DNA of 64,000 nt from an unidentified eubacterium SCB49. Its GTDB lineage: Bacteria; Bacteroidota; Bacteroidia; Flavobacteriales; Flavobacteriaceae. Made by a program: the position numbers and the translations under genes. The notes beneath the pieces were generated by a model, which searched no databases, was not told the DNA's origin, and saw only the letters and a list, made by a program, of their open reading frames with translations. This document shows positions 43,344 through 52,145 of this stretch, piece after piece (the stretch's first letter is position 1; each line of letters starts with the position of its first letter). The stretch is taken from positions 324,810-388,809 of the forward strand of contig ABCO01000002.1 in assembly GCA_000170815.1 (NCBI GenBank). Direction: 5' to 3'.

Positions 43344-44114
43344 TTAGATCTCAAACATATTCTTATTTTCCTCTAGCGTTTTTAACGTAGTTATATACCC
43401 TAAATTAAAGATAGCTTCAATATTACTCATATCAAAAGTACCGTAGTTAATTAATTCTTCAGGAGAAATCAATAAATTACAATTTGAAAATTTCAACATA
43501 GACTCTGACGCCACTTTAATCTTATAAGCTCTCTCTACCACTGAATAAGAATGTTTTAAATCTTTCATACTAATTTTCTTAAGAGGGTTCACAAAAACCC
43601 CAATAATTTTATCACATTCATCAATCAATGGTTCTACAGGAAAATTATTAATAGTACCTCCATCAATATAGTATTTCCCGTTAATTTCGGTAGGTGTAAA
43701 AACACCAGGAAAAGAAGCAGAAGCTATTATTGGTTTTATAAGCTGGCCTTTATTAAATATTTTTAGAGAACCTTCAATAACATTAGCAGCCGTTATAAAT
43801 AGTGATTTATTTAAAACATTGAAATTATCCTCTGGAAAAAACACTTTAAGATCATCATAAAATTTATCCGAATGTATAAATCCTGGTTTTCTACGCGCAT
43901 ACCTAGTTGTTTGAAATATTGATATTGTTTTGAAGAAATTTAAAATTTCTGACCAACTTACACCCGCTGCATACAGAGCCCCAACAATGGCACCTGCACT
44001 GGTTCCTGAAACATGTGTAGGCGTAACACCAAACTCCTCTAAGGCTTTTATTGCACCTATGTGTGCTGCGCCTCTTGCACCGCCTCCAGAAAGAACTAAA
44101 CCTATTTTCATCAA
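43344..44114 (-). CDS. Patatin-like phospholipase (RssA-like)
   Basis: The 256-residue protein has the oxyanion motif SGGGARGAAHIGAIKAL, the nucleophile elbow GTSAG (Ser in VSGTSAGAIVGALYAAG) and the dyad aspartate in DGGTINNFP. It is a soluble serine acyl hydrolase acting on phospholipids or acyl-CoA. No signal peptide is present. The gene stands alone between the ArsC-like operon and a small exported protein on the same strand. Confidence 0.92.
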   Translation of the reverse strand: MMKIGLVLSGGGARGAAHIGAIKALEEFGVTPTHVSGTSAGAIVGALYAAGVSWSEILNFFKTISIFQTTRYARRKPGFIHSDKFYDDLKVFFPEDNFNVLNKSLFITAANVIEGSLKIFNKGQLIKPIIASASFPGVFTPTEINGKYYIDGGTINNFPVEPLIDECDKIIGVFVNPLKKISMKDLKHSYSVVERAYKIKVASESMLKFSNCNLLISPEELINYGTFDMSNIEAIFNLGYITTLKTLEENKNMFEI

Positions 44115-44166
44115 ATAAATGTATTTATGATCACAAAGATATTTAACCGTTTATAAACTCGAAGTA

Positions 44167-44766
44167 TTATTCTCTAGCAATAATTTGAAATGAAACAAAG
44201 CCCCCATCTATAGTTGCAGACATTAATTCCCCCTCTTTATATGTATATATATTCTCTCTACCCTTAGCGTTTGTTTTCTTATAACTTTGGTTACCTAAAT
44301 TAACTATCGAATTAAAACTACCGTCTTGTTCAGAATAGCATTTACTTATATGTTTAGGCTCTTCAAAATATAGTTGTATGGTACTATATTGTATTGCTTC
44401 TGCTATTGGTATGTCTTTAGCGTCTTTTTTAATGTGATACGTATTATCCAGTAAAACTGTACTTGTTTCTGCGTGAATCTTATCGTTAACAGTGATTTTA
44501 ACATCCGATTTTTGCAATAATCCAGCGTTAAAAACTACATCATAATCATAATTTACATTAATCTCCCTAATAATTCTAGTACTGATACTTGTCGAACTTT
44601 GATAATGTATTGTAGTGCCTTCTTCAATTTTAGTTGCTTTAAGACGTCCTACAATATTATTTTTATGAACGACATCAAAGTAGATGATTTTTTCTGAAGG
44701 TTTCAAAACATTAAAAGAAGCCAAAAAGAAGGCAATGATTACGATAGGATAGGCCATAAAACTCAC
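44167..44766 (-). CDS. Exported conserved hypothetical protein (DUF6134-like)
   Basis: A hydrophobic N-terminus (MSFMAYPIVIIAFFLASFNV) is followed by a beta-rich region of about 175 residues. It includes FDVVHKNNIVGRLKATK, HYQSSTSISTRIIREINVNYDYDVVF and the end YTYKEGELMSATIDGGFVSFQIIARE. The pattern resembles DUF6134 periplasmic proteins of Bacteroidota, of unknown function; I am not certain of the family. Repeated strand-turn patterns suggest a lipid-binding-like beta sheet. Confidence 0.7.
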   Translation of the reverse strand: MSFMAYPIVIIAFFLASFNVLKPSEKIIYFDVVHKNNIVGRLKATKIEEGTTIHYQSSTSISTRIIREINVNYDYDVVFNAGLLQKSDVKITVNDKIHAETSTVLLDNTYHIKKDAKDIPIAEAIQYSTIQLYFEEPKHISKCYSEQDGSFNSIVNLGNQSYKKTNAKGRENIYTYKEGELMSATIDGGFVSFQIIARE

Positions 44767-44888
44767 TTAAATCTAGACTTATAATTTGTACATAATCTAG
44801 CATTAGTATATAAATCCAATATAACAAACTTTTAAGCTATATCCGAATTTAAAACCCATGAAATAAAATATAACTGATGAACTACGAC

Positions 44889-44931
44889 TGATAAATATCA
44901 TAGTTTAAAAATCCATCTAAACTTATCTTTG
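44889..44931 (+). promoter_or_regulatory. FNR-like site 2 and -7 element (hpf-usp operon)
   Basis: TGATAAATATCA (44889-44900) is a perfect palindrome. TATCTTTG (44924-44931) is an exact TAnnTTTG and starts 29.5 bp from the site centre, so the site is near -41.5. The hpf start is at 44955, giving a leader of about 19 bases. Confidence 0.85.
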
Positions 44932-44954
44932 GGTAAACATTAAAATCAGAAACT

Positions 44955-45266
44955 ATGACAACAAATATTCAATATGTAAAAATGGATACGAGCGATAGTC
45001 TATCTGAATATACTTCTAAAAAACTTGATAGTATTTCTAGAAAATATGATTGGATAATTCGTACAGATGTGTTCTTTAAAACTGAAAATGACCCAACAGA
45101 CAAAGGGCATATTTGTGAAATGGAAGTGAGCCTTCCTGGACCAAAAATATTTGCTACTTCAAATGAAAAAAACTTTGAGATGGCTGTAAAAGAGACAATC
45201 AATGACATTGAAGTCCAATTGAAAAAAAGAAAAGCAAAATTCACTAACCAAAATATATCGTCATAA
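44955..45266 (+). CDS. hpf: Ribosome hibernation promoting factor, short type
   Basis: This 103-residue protein has the HPF/RaiA fold: NIQYVKMDTSDSLSEYTSKKLDSISRKYDW, then VFFKTENDPTDKGHICEMEVSLPGPKIFATS and the closing basic KKRKAKF. It binds the 30S decoding centre and inactivates ribosomes during starvation. Being short, it lacks the C-terminal dimerisation domain of long HPF. The promoter has a perfect FNR-like site, so hibernation appears tied to the same signal as the universal stress proteins. The downstream Usp starts directly at the stop codon. Confidence 0.92.
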   Translation: MTTNIQYVKMDTSDSLSEYTSKKLDSISRKYDWIIRTDVFFKTENDPTDKGHICEMEVSLPGPKIFATSNEKNFEMAVKETINDIEVQLKKRKAKFTNQNISS

Positions 45267-46100
45267 ATGAACAAAATACTTATACCTGTCGATTTTTCTG
45301 AACATTCAGAATACGCACTAAAAACAGCTGCTACTTTAGCTAAAAGACACAATGCATCATTAGTTGTATTACATATGATGGGGATTTCTGAGGCCGTTCT
45401 TACAAAAGACGAATCTCAAGAAATGCTTGAAGGTATTTTTTATATGAAATTGGCCGAAAAACATTTCAACGAATTTCTTGATAAAGACTACTTAGAGGGC
45501 CTTAAAGTTGAGACAACGGTTCAAAACTATAAAGACTTTAACGAAATTAATGATGTAGCTGCAGAGTTTAATGTAGACCTTATTGTTATGGGATCTCACG
45601 GTGCTAGTGGTTTAAAAGAAGTTTTTGTAGGATCAAATACAGAAAAAGTGGTTAGAACCTCAACCACACCTGTTCTTGTAGTGAAAGATCACTTTACAGA
45701 ATTTAAAATGGAACGTGTAGTATTTGCTTGTGATTTTAATTTAGATTTTATTGAACCTTTTAAAAAAGCATATGATTTTTTCTCAAAACTAGATGCCGAT
45801 TTTCAAGTAGTTTACATCAACACACCTAGCAAGTTTATTAGTACTGCAGAAATGGAAAAACGCGCTTTAAACTTTATAGATAAAAGTGGCCTAGCACATA
45901 CAGATCTTTTTGAAAAAACTTCTTTTTACAACGACCATAAACTTGAACACGGTATTTATGCTTTTTGTAACAAACACCAAGCAGATATGGTGATAATCCC
46001 TACACATGGTAGACGAGGATTAGCACACTATTTTTCAGAAAATATAGGTGAGGCTATTGTAAACCACAGTGACTACCCTATTATGACTTTTAAAATATAA
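45267..46100 (+). CDS. Universal stress protein (tandem UspA domains)
   Basis: This 277-residue protein has two UspA domains (1-140 and about 150-277). The first has the ATP-type site VMGSHGASGLKEVFVGSNTEKVV (G-x2-G ... GS) and ends PVLVVKD. The second reads VIIPTHGRRGLAHYFSENIGEAIV, with a partly altered loop. Usp proteins bind ATP or adenine nucleotides and promote survival under starvation or oxidative stress. It starts immediately after the hpf stop, so it shares the FNR-like promoter. Confidence 0.93.
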   Translation: MNKILIPVDFSEHSEYALKTAATLAKRHNASLVVLHMMGISEAVLTKDESQEMLEGIFYMKLAEKHFNEFLDKDYLEGLKVETTVQNYKDFNEINDVAAEFNVDLIVMGSHGASGLKEVFVGSNTEKVVRTSTTPVLVVKDHFTEFKMERVVFACDFNLDFIEPFKKAYDFFSKLDADFQVVYINTPSKFISTAEMEKRALNFIDKSGLAHTDLFEKTSFYNDHKLEHGIYAFCNKHQADMVIIPTHGRRGLAHYFSENIGEAIVNHSDYPIMTFKI

Positions 46101-46427
46101 ATACAATTATATCACAGATACAAAAAGCAGATTTTTCTTTATTGAAACTTCTGCTTTTTCTGTTTACATATCTTTATTTATAGGAGTAGCCCACATTTGT
46201 ATTTTCAATAAATTTATTTATTCTCACTAAGGGCTATACTTCATTTATTCTTAGTTGTTAAAATCATTTTAACTCCTAATTCTTTTAATTAACTTTGATA
46301 TTCCTTATTTTTCTTAAAATGAAAATAATTTATAAAAAGAGGAGAATAGGTAAAATATGTTGGAAGGTTTTATTTTCTATAGTATTACCTGACAACAATT
46401 ATCATTAACAATTAAAACCCTTTATAA
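46101..46427. other. Intergenic region, 327 bp, with terminator
   Basis: A terminator lies at 46119-46157 (AAAAGCAGA / TCTGCTTTT plus T run). The remainder is AT-rich without a coding frame and must hold the promoter of the YceI-like gene. I see no FNR-like site of proper spacing here. Confidence 0.55.
46119..46157 (+). terminator. Terminator after hpf-usp
   Basis: AAAAGCAGA pairs with TCTGCTTTT around a loop of about 16 bases and ends in a T run. Confidence 0.8.
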
Positions 46428-47072
46428 ATGAAAAATTTATTAAGTTTTGGAGTTATCGCTCTAATGACGTTATCAATAGTATCTTGTGATTCTTCAGAAA
46501 AGAAAAAAACAGCACCTGCTGAAAACAAAATAAGCAATGACACATACACTTATAGTATAGACCCATCTGGCGCTTCTGTATCATGGACAGCCTATAAGTT
46601 TACAGACAAAGTAGGTGTAAGTGGTGTTTTTGATAGTTTTGAATTAACAGTAGGCGGCGAAAAAGAATCTTTAGACGATCTACTAAAAGAATCTAAACTT
46701 GCTGTGTATACAAACTCGGTAAACTCAAACTCAGACATAAGAGACCCAAAACTTAGAGCCTCTTTTTTTAAAGTATTTAATACCGACACTATAACCGGAA
46801 ACATTAAAGAAGCAAAAAACGGTAAAGGTCTTCTTGATCTAAAAATGAATGCTATTGAAAAACCTCTAGAATACACTTATATGTACAAGAGAGATACGCT
46901 CTTTTTAAAAGCAAGTATAAATCTAGACACCTGGAATGGCCAAGATGCTATAAAAGCATTAAATGAAGTTTGTTCTGACCTTCATAAAGGTACAGATGGT
47001 TTATCTAAACTATGGCCAGATGTAGATGTAAGAATAAAATTACCAGTAAAAAAGACATTAGCAACTAAGTAG
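46428..47072 (+). CDS. YceI-family lipoprotein
   Basis: The leader ends LSIVSC (Cys20), so the protein is lipid-anchored. The mature part is a YceI lipocalin-like barrel: YSIDPSGASVSWTAYKFTDKVGVSGVFDSF is the opening strand pair. Later strands include DIRDPKLRASFFKVF, the usual DxKRD..L.s.dFf equivalent. Members bind isoprenoid-type lipids. The promoter lacks the FNR-like motif. Confidence 0.9.
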   Translation: MKNLLSFGVIALMTLSIVSCDSSEKKKTAPAENKISNDTYTYSIDPSGASVSWTAYKFTDKVGVSGVFDSFELTVGGEKESLDDLLKESKLAVYTNSVNSNSDIRDPKLRASFFKVFNTDTITGNIKEAKNGKGLLDLKMNAIEKPLEYTYMYKRDTLFLKASINLDTWNGQDAIKALNEVCSDLHKGTDGLSKLWPDVDVRIKLPVKKTLATK

Positions 47073-47107
47073 TCTTTAAAAAAACACTACTTTTTAAAAA
47101 GCTAAAA

Positions 47108-48007
47108 CTATAGATATAACGGGTTAGACTCGTACTTTTTAAGCACAGGTAACAGTTTTACTAGAGGTATCTCTACTGAAAATGTGCCTGTGTAAGAAGG
47201 GCAAATAACACAATCGTCAAAATAATATTCGACCTTTAAATCGTCTACAACAAAATTATCTTTATACTCAAAAAAGTTTTCAAAAGATATTTCCCAGCAA
47301 TCATAATGCATACCGCCTGAGTTTATCTTAACTAGTAAAGCTTCATTTACTATATCTACCATTTCCTCTTCACTACCTTCATTAAAAAAATCTTCATAAT
47401 TCATAAAAACAGAACGATTGAGGTCAAAATTAAGACAGTCAAAACTATAACTAGGGTGTAAAGAACCTGAATAATAATTCTCCTTATAGAAGAGCACACT
47501 TAAATGCGCTTCATTTAAATTAAAAATTTTATAATCTACTAACCGCTGTTCTCTAAAACGATTTATAGATAAAGTGTCACAAAACATTTCTTTATCTTCT
47601 AGAATACCAGCCTCTACTCCTGCTATATCCATATAGCTTTCTTCTAGATATTCATTAAAGTTATGATATGACTTTTTTAAACTCTCGTTTAAATAAGGGT
47701 ATTTGTAATCTATTAAATATAAATCTTCATCTTTTTTAAATGTTTTTTGACGCACTAAACCTTCTAGCTCTTTAGTATCGTCTTGTTTATCTATTAATGT
47801 TTGCCTTTTAATAACAACTTGCTTTGTCTTATTTAAATCCATTTCACTAATAGGATAAACAGTATCAAAGGGTAACACTTGTTCAAAAGATTCTAGCTTT
47901 TCATCTATAACCACTAGAGGTAACTCATCATGAGCCTGATCTTCTTTTGTGTCGTTTTTACAAGAAATAAATGCCAACAACAAAAGTGTAATACTTATAT
48001 ATTTCAT
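47108..48007 (-). CDS. RsiV-like (DUF4163/DUF3298) lipoprotein
   Basis: From the ATG at 48007 the product has about 299 residues and begins MKYISITLLLLAFISC, a lipoprotein leader. An ATG at 48052 would overlap the upstream gene and add 15 residues ahead of the leader, so it is rejected. The C-terminal half has DUF3298 marks: YYSGSLHPSYSFDCLNFDL and LKVEYYFDDCVICPSYTGTFSVEIPLVKL. The N-terminal half resembles DUF4163. RsiV and PdaC use such domains to bind lysozyme or act on peptidoglycan. The role here is unknown. Confidence 0.8.
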   Translation of the reverse strand: MKYISITLLLLAFISCKNDTKEDQAHDELPLVVIDEKLESFEQVLPFDTVYPISEMDLNKTKQVVIKRQTLIDKQDDTKELEGLVRQKTFKKDEDLYLIDYKYPYLNESLKKSYHNFNEYLEESYMDIAGVEAGILEDKEMFCDTLSINRFREQRLVDYKIFNLNEAHLSVLFYKENYYSGSLHPSYSFDCLNFDLNRSVFMNYEDFFNEGSEEEMVDIVNEALLVKINSGGMHYDCWEISFENFFEYKDNFVVDDLKVEYYFDDCVICPSYTGTFSVEIPLVKLLPVLKKYESNPLYL

Positions 48008-48017
48008 AATTAAAATT

Positions 48018-48425
48018 TTATTCATTTTTAAAAAGCAATTGAATTTTAGCAAGCATAATTAACTCTCCTTTATTTACATCATTAAAAGCCGAGGCAATTT
48101 TACTAATGGTCTTCTGTATTAGTTTTTTTCTCTTTTCGGTAAATAAAGATTCATGTGCTTTATAATAATCACAAAAACTTTCAAAACAATCTTCTGCATC
48201 CATCTGTTCATAATCAAACCACTCAAAGACTATAGAGATCTGGTAAGCAGCATCTCTTTTAAAGGCATCTTTATATTCATCAATGGTAGTCCATTCTTTA
48301 TCAACCAACTTAGTAAGGGCCGCATACTCTTCTTTTCTAACAGATTTATCTGATGCCGCGATGGCATAAAAAAGTTCACCTAGTTTCTGGTAAAATAATA
48401 ATTGAGCTGTATTTTCTGTATCCAC
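48018..48425 (-). CDS. TerB-like helical protein (135 aa)
   Basis: The 135-residue product is wholly helical; KLGELFYAIAASDKSVRKEEYAALTKLVDKEW recalls the TerB/DjlA-N pattern (two acidic helices, with D.xvxxeE). A second half holds FESFCDYYKAHESLFTEKRKKLIQKTISKIASAF. TerB domains may bind metal or membrane. It is followed at 10 bp by the RsiV-like lipoprotein gene. Its promoter overlaps the FNR-like site at 48478, which is oriented so that the -7 element lies at the regulon spacing. Confidence 0.65.
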   Translation of the reverse strand: MDTENTAQLLFYQKLGELFYAIAASDKSVRKEEYAALTKLVDKEWTTIDEYKDAFKRDAAYQISIVFEWFDYEQMDAEDCFESFCDYYKAHESLFTEKRKKLIQKTISKIASAFNDVNKGELIMLAKIQLLFKNE

Positions 48426-48446
48426 TTTTTATAATTATAATTAGGA

Positions 48447-48489
48447 TAAAAATAACTTAGGAAATTTTAACATACTATGATATTTATCA
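48447..48489 (-). promoter_or_regulatory. FNR-like site 3, between TerB-like gene and histidine kinase
   Basis: TGATATTTATCA (48478-48489) is a perfect palindrome. On the minus strand TATTTTTA (48447-48454) starts 29.5 bp from its centre, as at the other sites, which would drive the TerB-like gene (start 48425). In the plus direction the nearest TATTTTTA is at 48515, 31.5 bp away and touching the kinase start, so control of the kinase is less sure. Confidence 0.65.
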
Positions 48490-48526
48490 GCTATAAAGGA
48501 AAAAATATAATTGGTATTTTTACAAT

Positions 48527-50035
48527 ATGAATGAATTTACAGAAGAAGGTAATGTTTTTAAAATCCTATCAGAAGCCATTTCTGAAGGAATTATCGTTGT
48601 CAACAAAGACCAAATTATTGTAGCGACAAACACTTCTGCAAATGTAGTTTTTGGGTATGAAGATGAAGAGTTACGAGGTCAACACCTTGATGTACTTATT
48701 CCTACAAACTTCAGAAAAAACCACCATCACCTTGTAAGTGGTTATTTAAAAAAAAGCCGTAAACGACAAATGGGTCAAAACCAAGATTTATATGGTTGCC
48801 GTAAAGATGGTTCACAGTTCCCTATAGAAGTTGGTCTCAACCCCTTTTCTATGTATGACAAGAACTACACTATGGCTTTGGTTATTGATATTTCGGTAAG
48901 AAAAAAAGCAGAGCAAGAATTAAAGCATTGGGCTAATATTTTTAATGAATCTTTAAACGAGATTTACATATTTGACTCAAAAACCTTATTCTTTCTAGAC
49001 GTAAATAAAGGGGCTTTAAAAAACATAGGTTATAGCATTCAAGAATTAAGGGAGATGACTCCTTTAGATATTAAACCCCAATTTAACAGAGAATTGTTTT
49101 ATGAAAAAATAGCACCAGTAATAGATGGGACAATAGACAAATTAAAATTTAATAGCTATCATCAAAGAAAAGATGGCAGTACATACCCCGTTGAAATCCA
49201 CCTCCAAAAAAGTATTATAAGTAATAAAGATACTCTCGTTGCTATTATCTTAGACATTACAGAGCAAGAAGCTTATACCTTAAAACTAGAACAAACTGTT
49301 ACAAACAGAACACGACAACTGGAAGAAGCGCTCACTAAAGAAAAAGAACTAAACGACTTAAAAACCAAGTTTTTATCTCTCGTATCTCACGAGTTTAAAA
49401 CTCCTTTAAGCGGTATTTTAACCTCAGCTACACTGGCAGGAAAATACACAAAAGAAACGCAGCAAGACAAACGAGAAAAGCACTTAAAAACCATAAAAGG
49501 TAAAGTAAAATATCTCAATAACATTATCAATGACTTTTTATCTATAGAACGATTAGAAACAGGTAAAGTAACTTATAAATTTTCTAATTTCCCTTTAAGC
49601 AAAGTAATTAACGAGGTCATTTATGACGCCAATATGCTCCTTAAAGAAGGACAAAGTATTGAATATCCAGAAAACATAGACGCTATTTTTATTGATTTTG
49701 ATGAAAAGATTTTAGAACTCATATTGACCAACCTCATCAATAACGCAGTGAAATATTCTTCTGAAACATCTACCATTTACATTTCGGCAAAAGAAGAAAA
49801 CAATCAATTAAAAATCAATATTCGCGATGAAGGAATAGGCATACCTGAAACGGAACAAAAGTTTATTTTTAATCGATATTTTAGAGCTGAAAACGCATTA
49901 CTTGATCAAGGTACAGGTATTGGACTAAACATTGTAAAAACACATTTAGAAAATCTAGGCGGCACCATCACGTTTAAAAGCATACAAAATCAAGGAAGCA
50001 CATTTACTGTTATTATACCTACAGCAAACTCATAA
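48527..50035 (+). CDS. PAS-PAS sensor histidine kinase, FixL-like
   Basis: The domain order of the 502 residues is PAS1 (about 10-125), PAS2 (130-250), a coiled linker, HisKA with the phospho-acceptor His288 (FLSLVSHEFKTPLSGIL), and HATPase (NNAVKYS, DEGIGIPETEQKFIF, GTGIGLNIVK). There is no membrane helix, so it senses a cytoplasmic signal. PAS1 closely follows the FixL haem-PAS (IPTNFRKNHHH..., RKDGSQFP). His66 lines up with the haem-binding His200 of Bradyrhizobium FixL, while the oxygen-gating Arg220 is Gln here. The gene is 9 bp upstream of its response regulator, so they form a pair. Confidence 0.9.
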   Translation: MNEFTEEGNVFKILSEAISEGIIVVNKDQIIVATNTSANVVFGYEDEELRGQHLDVLIPTNFRKNHHHLVSGYLKKSRKRQMGQNQDLYGCRKDGSQFPIEVGLNPFSMYDKNYTMALVIDISVRKKAEQELKHWANIFNESLNEIYIFDSKTLFFLDVNKGALKNIGYSIQELREMTPLDIKPQFNRELFYEKIAPVIDGTIDKLKFNSYHQRKDGSTYPVEIHLQKSIISNKDTLVAIILDITEQEAYTLKLEQTVTNRTRQLEEALTKEKELNDLKTKFLSLVSHEFKTPLSGILTSATLAGKYTKETQQDKREKHLKTIKGKVKYLNNIINDFLSIERLETGKVTYKFSNFPLSKVINEVIYDANMLLKEGQSIEYPENIDAIFIDFDEKILELILTNLINNAVKYSSETSTIYISAKEENNQLKINIRDEGIGIPETEQKFIFNRYFRAENALLDQGTGIGLNIVKTHLENLGGTITFKSIQNQGSTFTVIIPTANS

Positions 50036-50044
50036 TACATTAGC

Positions 50045-51094
50045 ATGAAAACAATACTTTTAATTGAAGACGACACCGCATTGCGTGAAAACACAGCAGA
50101 GCTTTTAGAGCTATCTGACTATCATGTGCTAAGCGCTCCTAATGGCAAAATAGGTATCGAAATTGCAACAAGCGAACTTCCTAATCTTATTGTATGCGAC
50201 ATTATGATGCCTGTTGTTGATGGATATGGCGTAATAGAAGCCGTCTCACAAAACCCAAAAACAGCACATATTCCTTTTATATTTCTATCTGCAAAAACAG
50301 AACACAAAGAGATAAGAAAAGGAATGAACCTTGGCGCTGATGACTATCTCACAAAGCCTTTTGAAGAAGAAGAATTAATCAGTGCCGTTGAAAGTAGATT
50401 AGCCAAAGCTGAAATACTATTAAACATGGCCACTGCAGCCGAAAAAGAAAAAAAACCTAGTGATGATATTAGAAATTTAAATGAATTAAAAAATCTATTT
50501 GATGACACTGGGCAGATTAAAGAATATAAAAAAGGTGACATTATTTATAAAGAAAATGCGTTTTCTAGAAGTATTTTCTTGATTCTAAAAGGGGTTGTAA
50601 AAAGCCACAAAATGGAAGCTAGTGGCAAAGAGCTTATTACCGCTTTGCATAAACCTGACGATTTTTTAGGCTTCACTTCTTTTTCTAGCGATGTTCCATA
50701 TCAAGAAACAACTACTGCCGTTGAAGATGTTACATTGGTAGGAATTTTTAAAGAAGATCTACTTAAAATATTGAGTGAAAATCAAAACATCACGATAGAG
50801 CTAGTAAATGTTTTAAGTCAAAACATTTCAAAAATAAAAGAGCAGCTATTACAGATGGCTTATAGTTCTGTAAAAAGAAAAACAGCACAAACTATACTCC
50901 AATTTACGCGCGCGTTAAATAAGAAACCCAACGAAGCAATTAAAATCTCTAGAAGTGATCTCGCTAGTGTAGCCGGAATTGCTACCGAAAGCTTAATACG
51001 CACCTTATCTGAATTTAAGAAAAAAGGATATATTGAAATTGAAGGAAGAAACATAAAAATCATTCAAATTGAGGCTTTAAAAAACATAGAATAA
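50045..51094 (+). CDS. Response regulator fused to CRP/FNR-type DNA-binding module
   Basis: A CheY-like receiver (1-120; acidic pocket IEDD, phospho-acceptor Asp52 in CDIMMP, Lys104 in LTKPF) is joined by a short linker (122-155) to a cNMP-binding-like beta barrel (about 155-255), a dimerisation helix and a CRP-type helix-turn-helix (about 275-349). In the recognition helix TESLIRTL, Glu315 and Arg319 match the Glu and Arg with which CRP and FNR read the TGA half-site. No cysteine cluster for an FNR [4Fe-4S] centre is present, so input must come by phosphorylation from the upstream kinase. It is the obvious candidate to bind the TGAT-N4-ATCA sites of this island. Confidence 0.92.
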   Translation: MKTILLIEDDTALRENTAELLELSDYHVLSAPNGKIGIEIATSELPNLIVCDIMMPVVDGYGVIEAVSQNPKTAHIPFIFLSAKTEHKEIRKGMNLGADDYLTKPFEEEELISAVESRLAKAEILLNMATAAEKEKKPSDDIRNLNELKNLFDDTGQIKEYKKGDIIYKENAFSRSIFLILKGVVKSHKMEASGKELITALHKPDDFLGFTSFSSDVPYQETTTAVEDVTLVGIFKEDLLKILSENQNITIELVNVLSQNISKIKEQLLQMAYSSVKRKTAQTILQFTRALNKKPNEAIKISRSDLASVAGIATESLIRTLSEFKKKGYIEIEGRNIKIIQIEALKNIE

Positions 51095-51103
51095 ACACTC
51101 AAC

Positions 51104-51146
51104 TGATTTTTATCATACTTCACTTCTTTGCACATAGGTACATTTG
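51104..51146 (+). promoter_or_regulatory. FNR-like site 4 and -7 element (usp at 51165)
   Basis: TGATTTTTATCA (51104-51115) keeps both half-sites. TACATTTG (51139-51146) is an exact TAnnTTTG and starts 29.5 bp from the site centre. The start codon is at 51165. Confidence 0.85.
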
Positions 51147-51164
51147 TCTTAGACATTACCTACT

Positions 51165-52001
51165 ATGCAGCATATATTAATACCAACAGATTTTTCTAAA
51201 AATGCGTGGAATGCCACTAGCTATGCGTTGGCATTTTTTATGAATCAAAAAACAACTTTTCATTTTTTGAATGTAGATATTTCAATGCAGGTAAATTCTA
51301 ACCAAGATTTTCACCTTTCTGGTATCTCTGTAAAAAACGAAATTTCTCCAGCATTAGAGCTTAAAATGGAAAACTGGATACAACGAGTGTATGCTTGTTG
51401 TGCTCACAAAAATCACACCTATAAGAAAGCCATTACAAAAGCATCTTTTGTAGATGGTATTAGATCGTATATATCAAATCATAACATTGAGTTTGTAGTA
51501 ATGGGAACTAAAGGTGCCTCTGGTCTAAAAGAGATTACCATTGGGAGTAAAACAGGCTCTGTAATAACCCGAGTACACACTCCCATACTCATCATTCCAG
51601 AAAAAGCAAGTTTTAAAAAACCTCTAAACATAGGTTTTCCAACAGACTTTAACATAAATCACAACCATAAAATAGTAAGCACTTTACGCACTATTGCTCA
51701 AGAACACCTTTCTTCTATTAAAGTATTACGAGTAGCGCAAACTAAAAAACCTCTTACGAGTACACAAAACAATAACAGAGAAGGTTTAAAACAAAACTTA
51801 CTCGATTACCCTCATAGTTTTCACGTTATTGAAAACCCAAATCTAGCAGACGCAATACAGTCTTTTGTAACTACCATGCAAATAGATCTTGTTGCTATGG
51901 TCGCTAAAAACCTTAATTTTTATCAGCGCATACTTTTTAGACCACAAGTAGAAAAAATAAGCTACCATATCACCATACCTTTTCTCATTTTACACGAATG
52001 A
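51165..52001 (+). CDS. Universal stress protein (tandem UspA domains)
   Basis: The 278-residue protein starts HILIPTDFSKNAWNATSYALAFF, typical for the flavobacterial Usp group. The first domain keeps VMGTKGASGLKEITIGSKTGSVI (ATP-type loop). The second, about 150-278, has lost the G-x2-G pattern (MVAKNLNFYQRILFRPQVEKI) and is probably structural. It is transcribed from its own promoter with FNR-like site 4. Confidence 0.92.
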   Translation: MQHILIPTDFSKNAWNATSYALAFFMNQKTTFHFLNVDISMQVNSNQDFHLSGISVKNEISPALELKMENWIQRVYACCAHKNHTYKKAITKASFVDGIRSYISNHNIEFVVMGTKGASGLKEITIGSKTGSVITRVHTPILIIPEKASFKKPLNIGFPTDFNINHNHKIVSTLRTIAQEHLSSIKVLRVAQTKKPLTSTQNNNREGLKQNLLDYPHSFHVIENPNLADAIQSFVTTMQIDLVAMVAKNLNFYQRILFRPQVEKISYHITIPFLILHE

Positions 52002-52031
52002 GTTCCCTAAGAATGATCACATTTAAAAGTG

Positions 52032-52074
52032 TGATAAATATCATTTTACACAGTACGTTTAACACCTATTTTTG
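52032..52074 (+). promoter_or_regulatory. FNR-like site 5 and -7 element (usp at 52146)
   Basis: TGATAAATATCA (52032-52043) is a perfect palindrome identical to that of hpf. TATTTTTG (52067-52074) is an exact TAnnTTTG, again 29.5 bp from the centre. The leader to the ATG at 52146 would be about 67 bases. Confidence 0.85.
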
Positions 52075-52145
52075 AGTAATACAACACACTATTAGTGTCT
52101 TTTTAGTAGTACACTCAATAAAAAACGAAAACCAATAATCACGAC

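Noticed and set aside
46380..46427. FNR-like site before the YceI gene (TGACAACAATTATCA)
   Set aside because: The half-sites are separated by more than four bases, so it does not fit the TGAT-N4-ATCA pattern.
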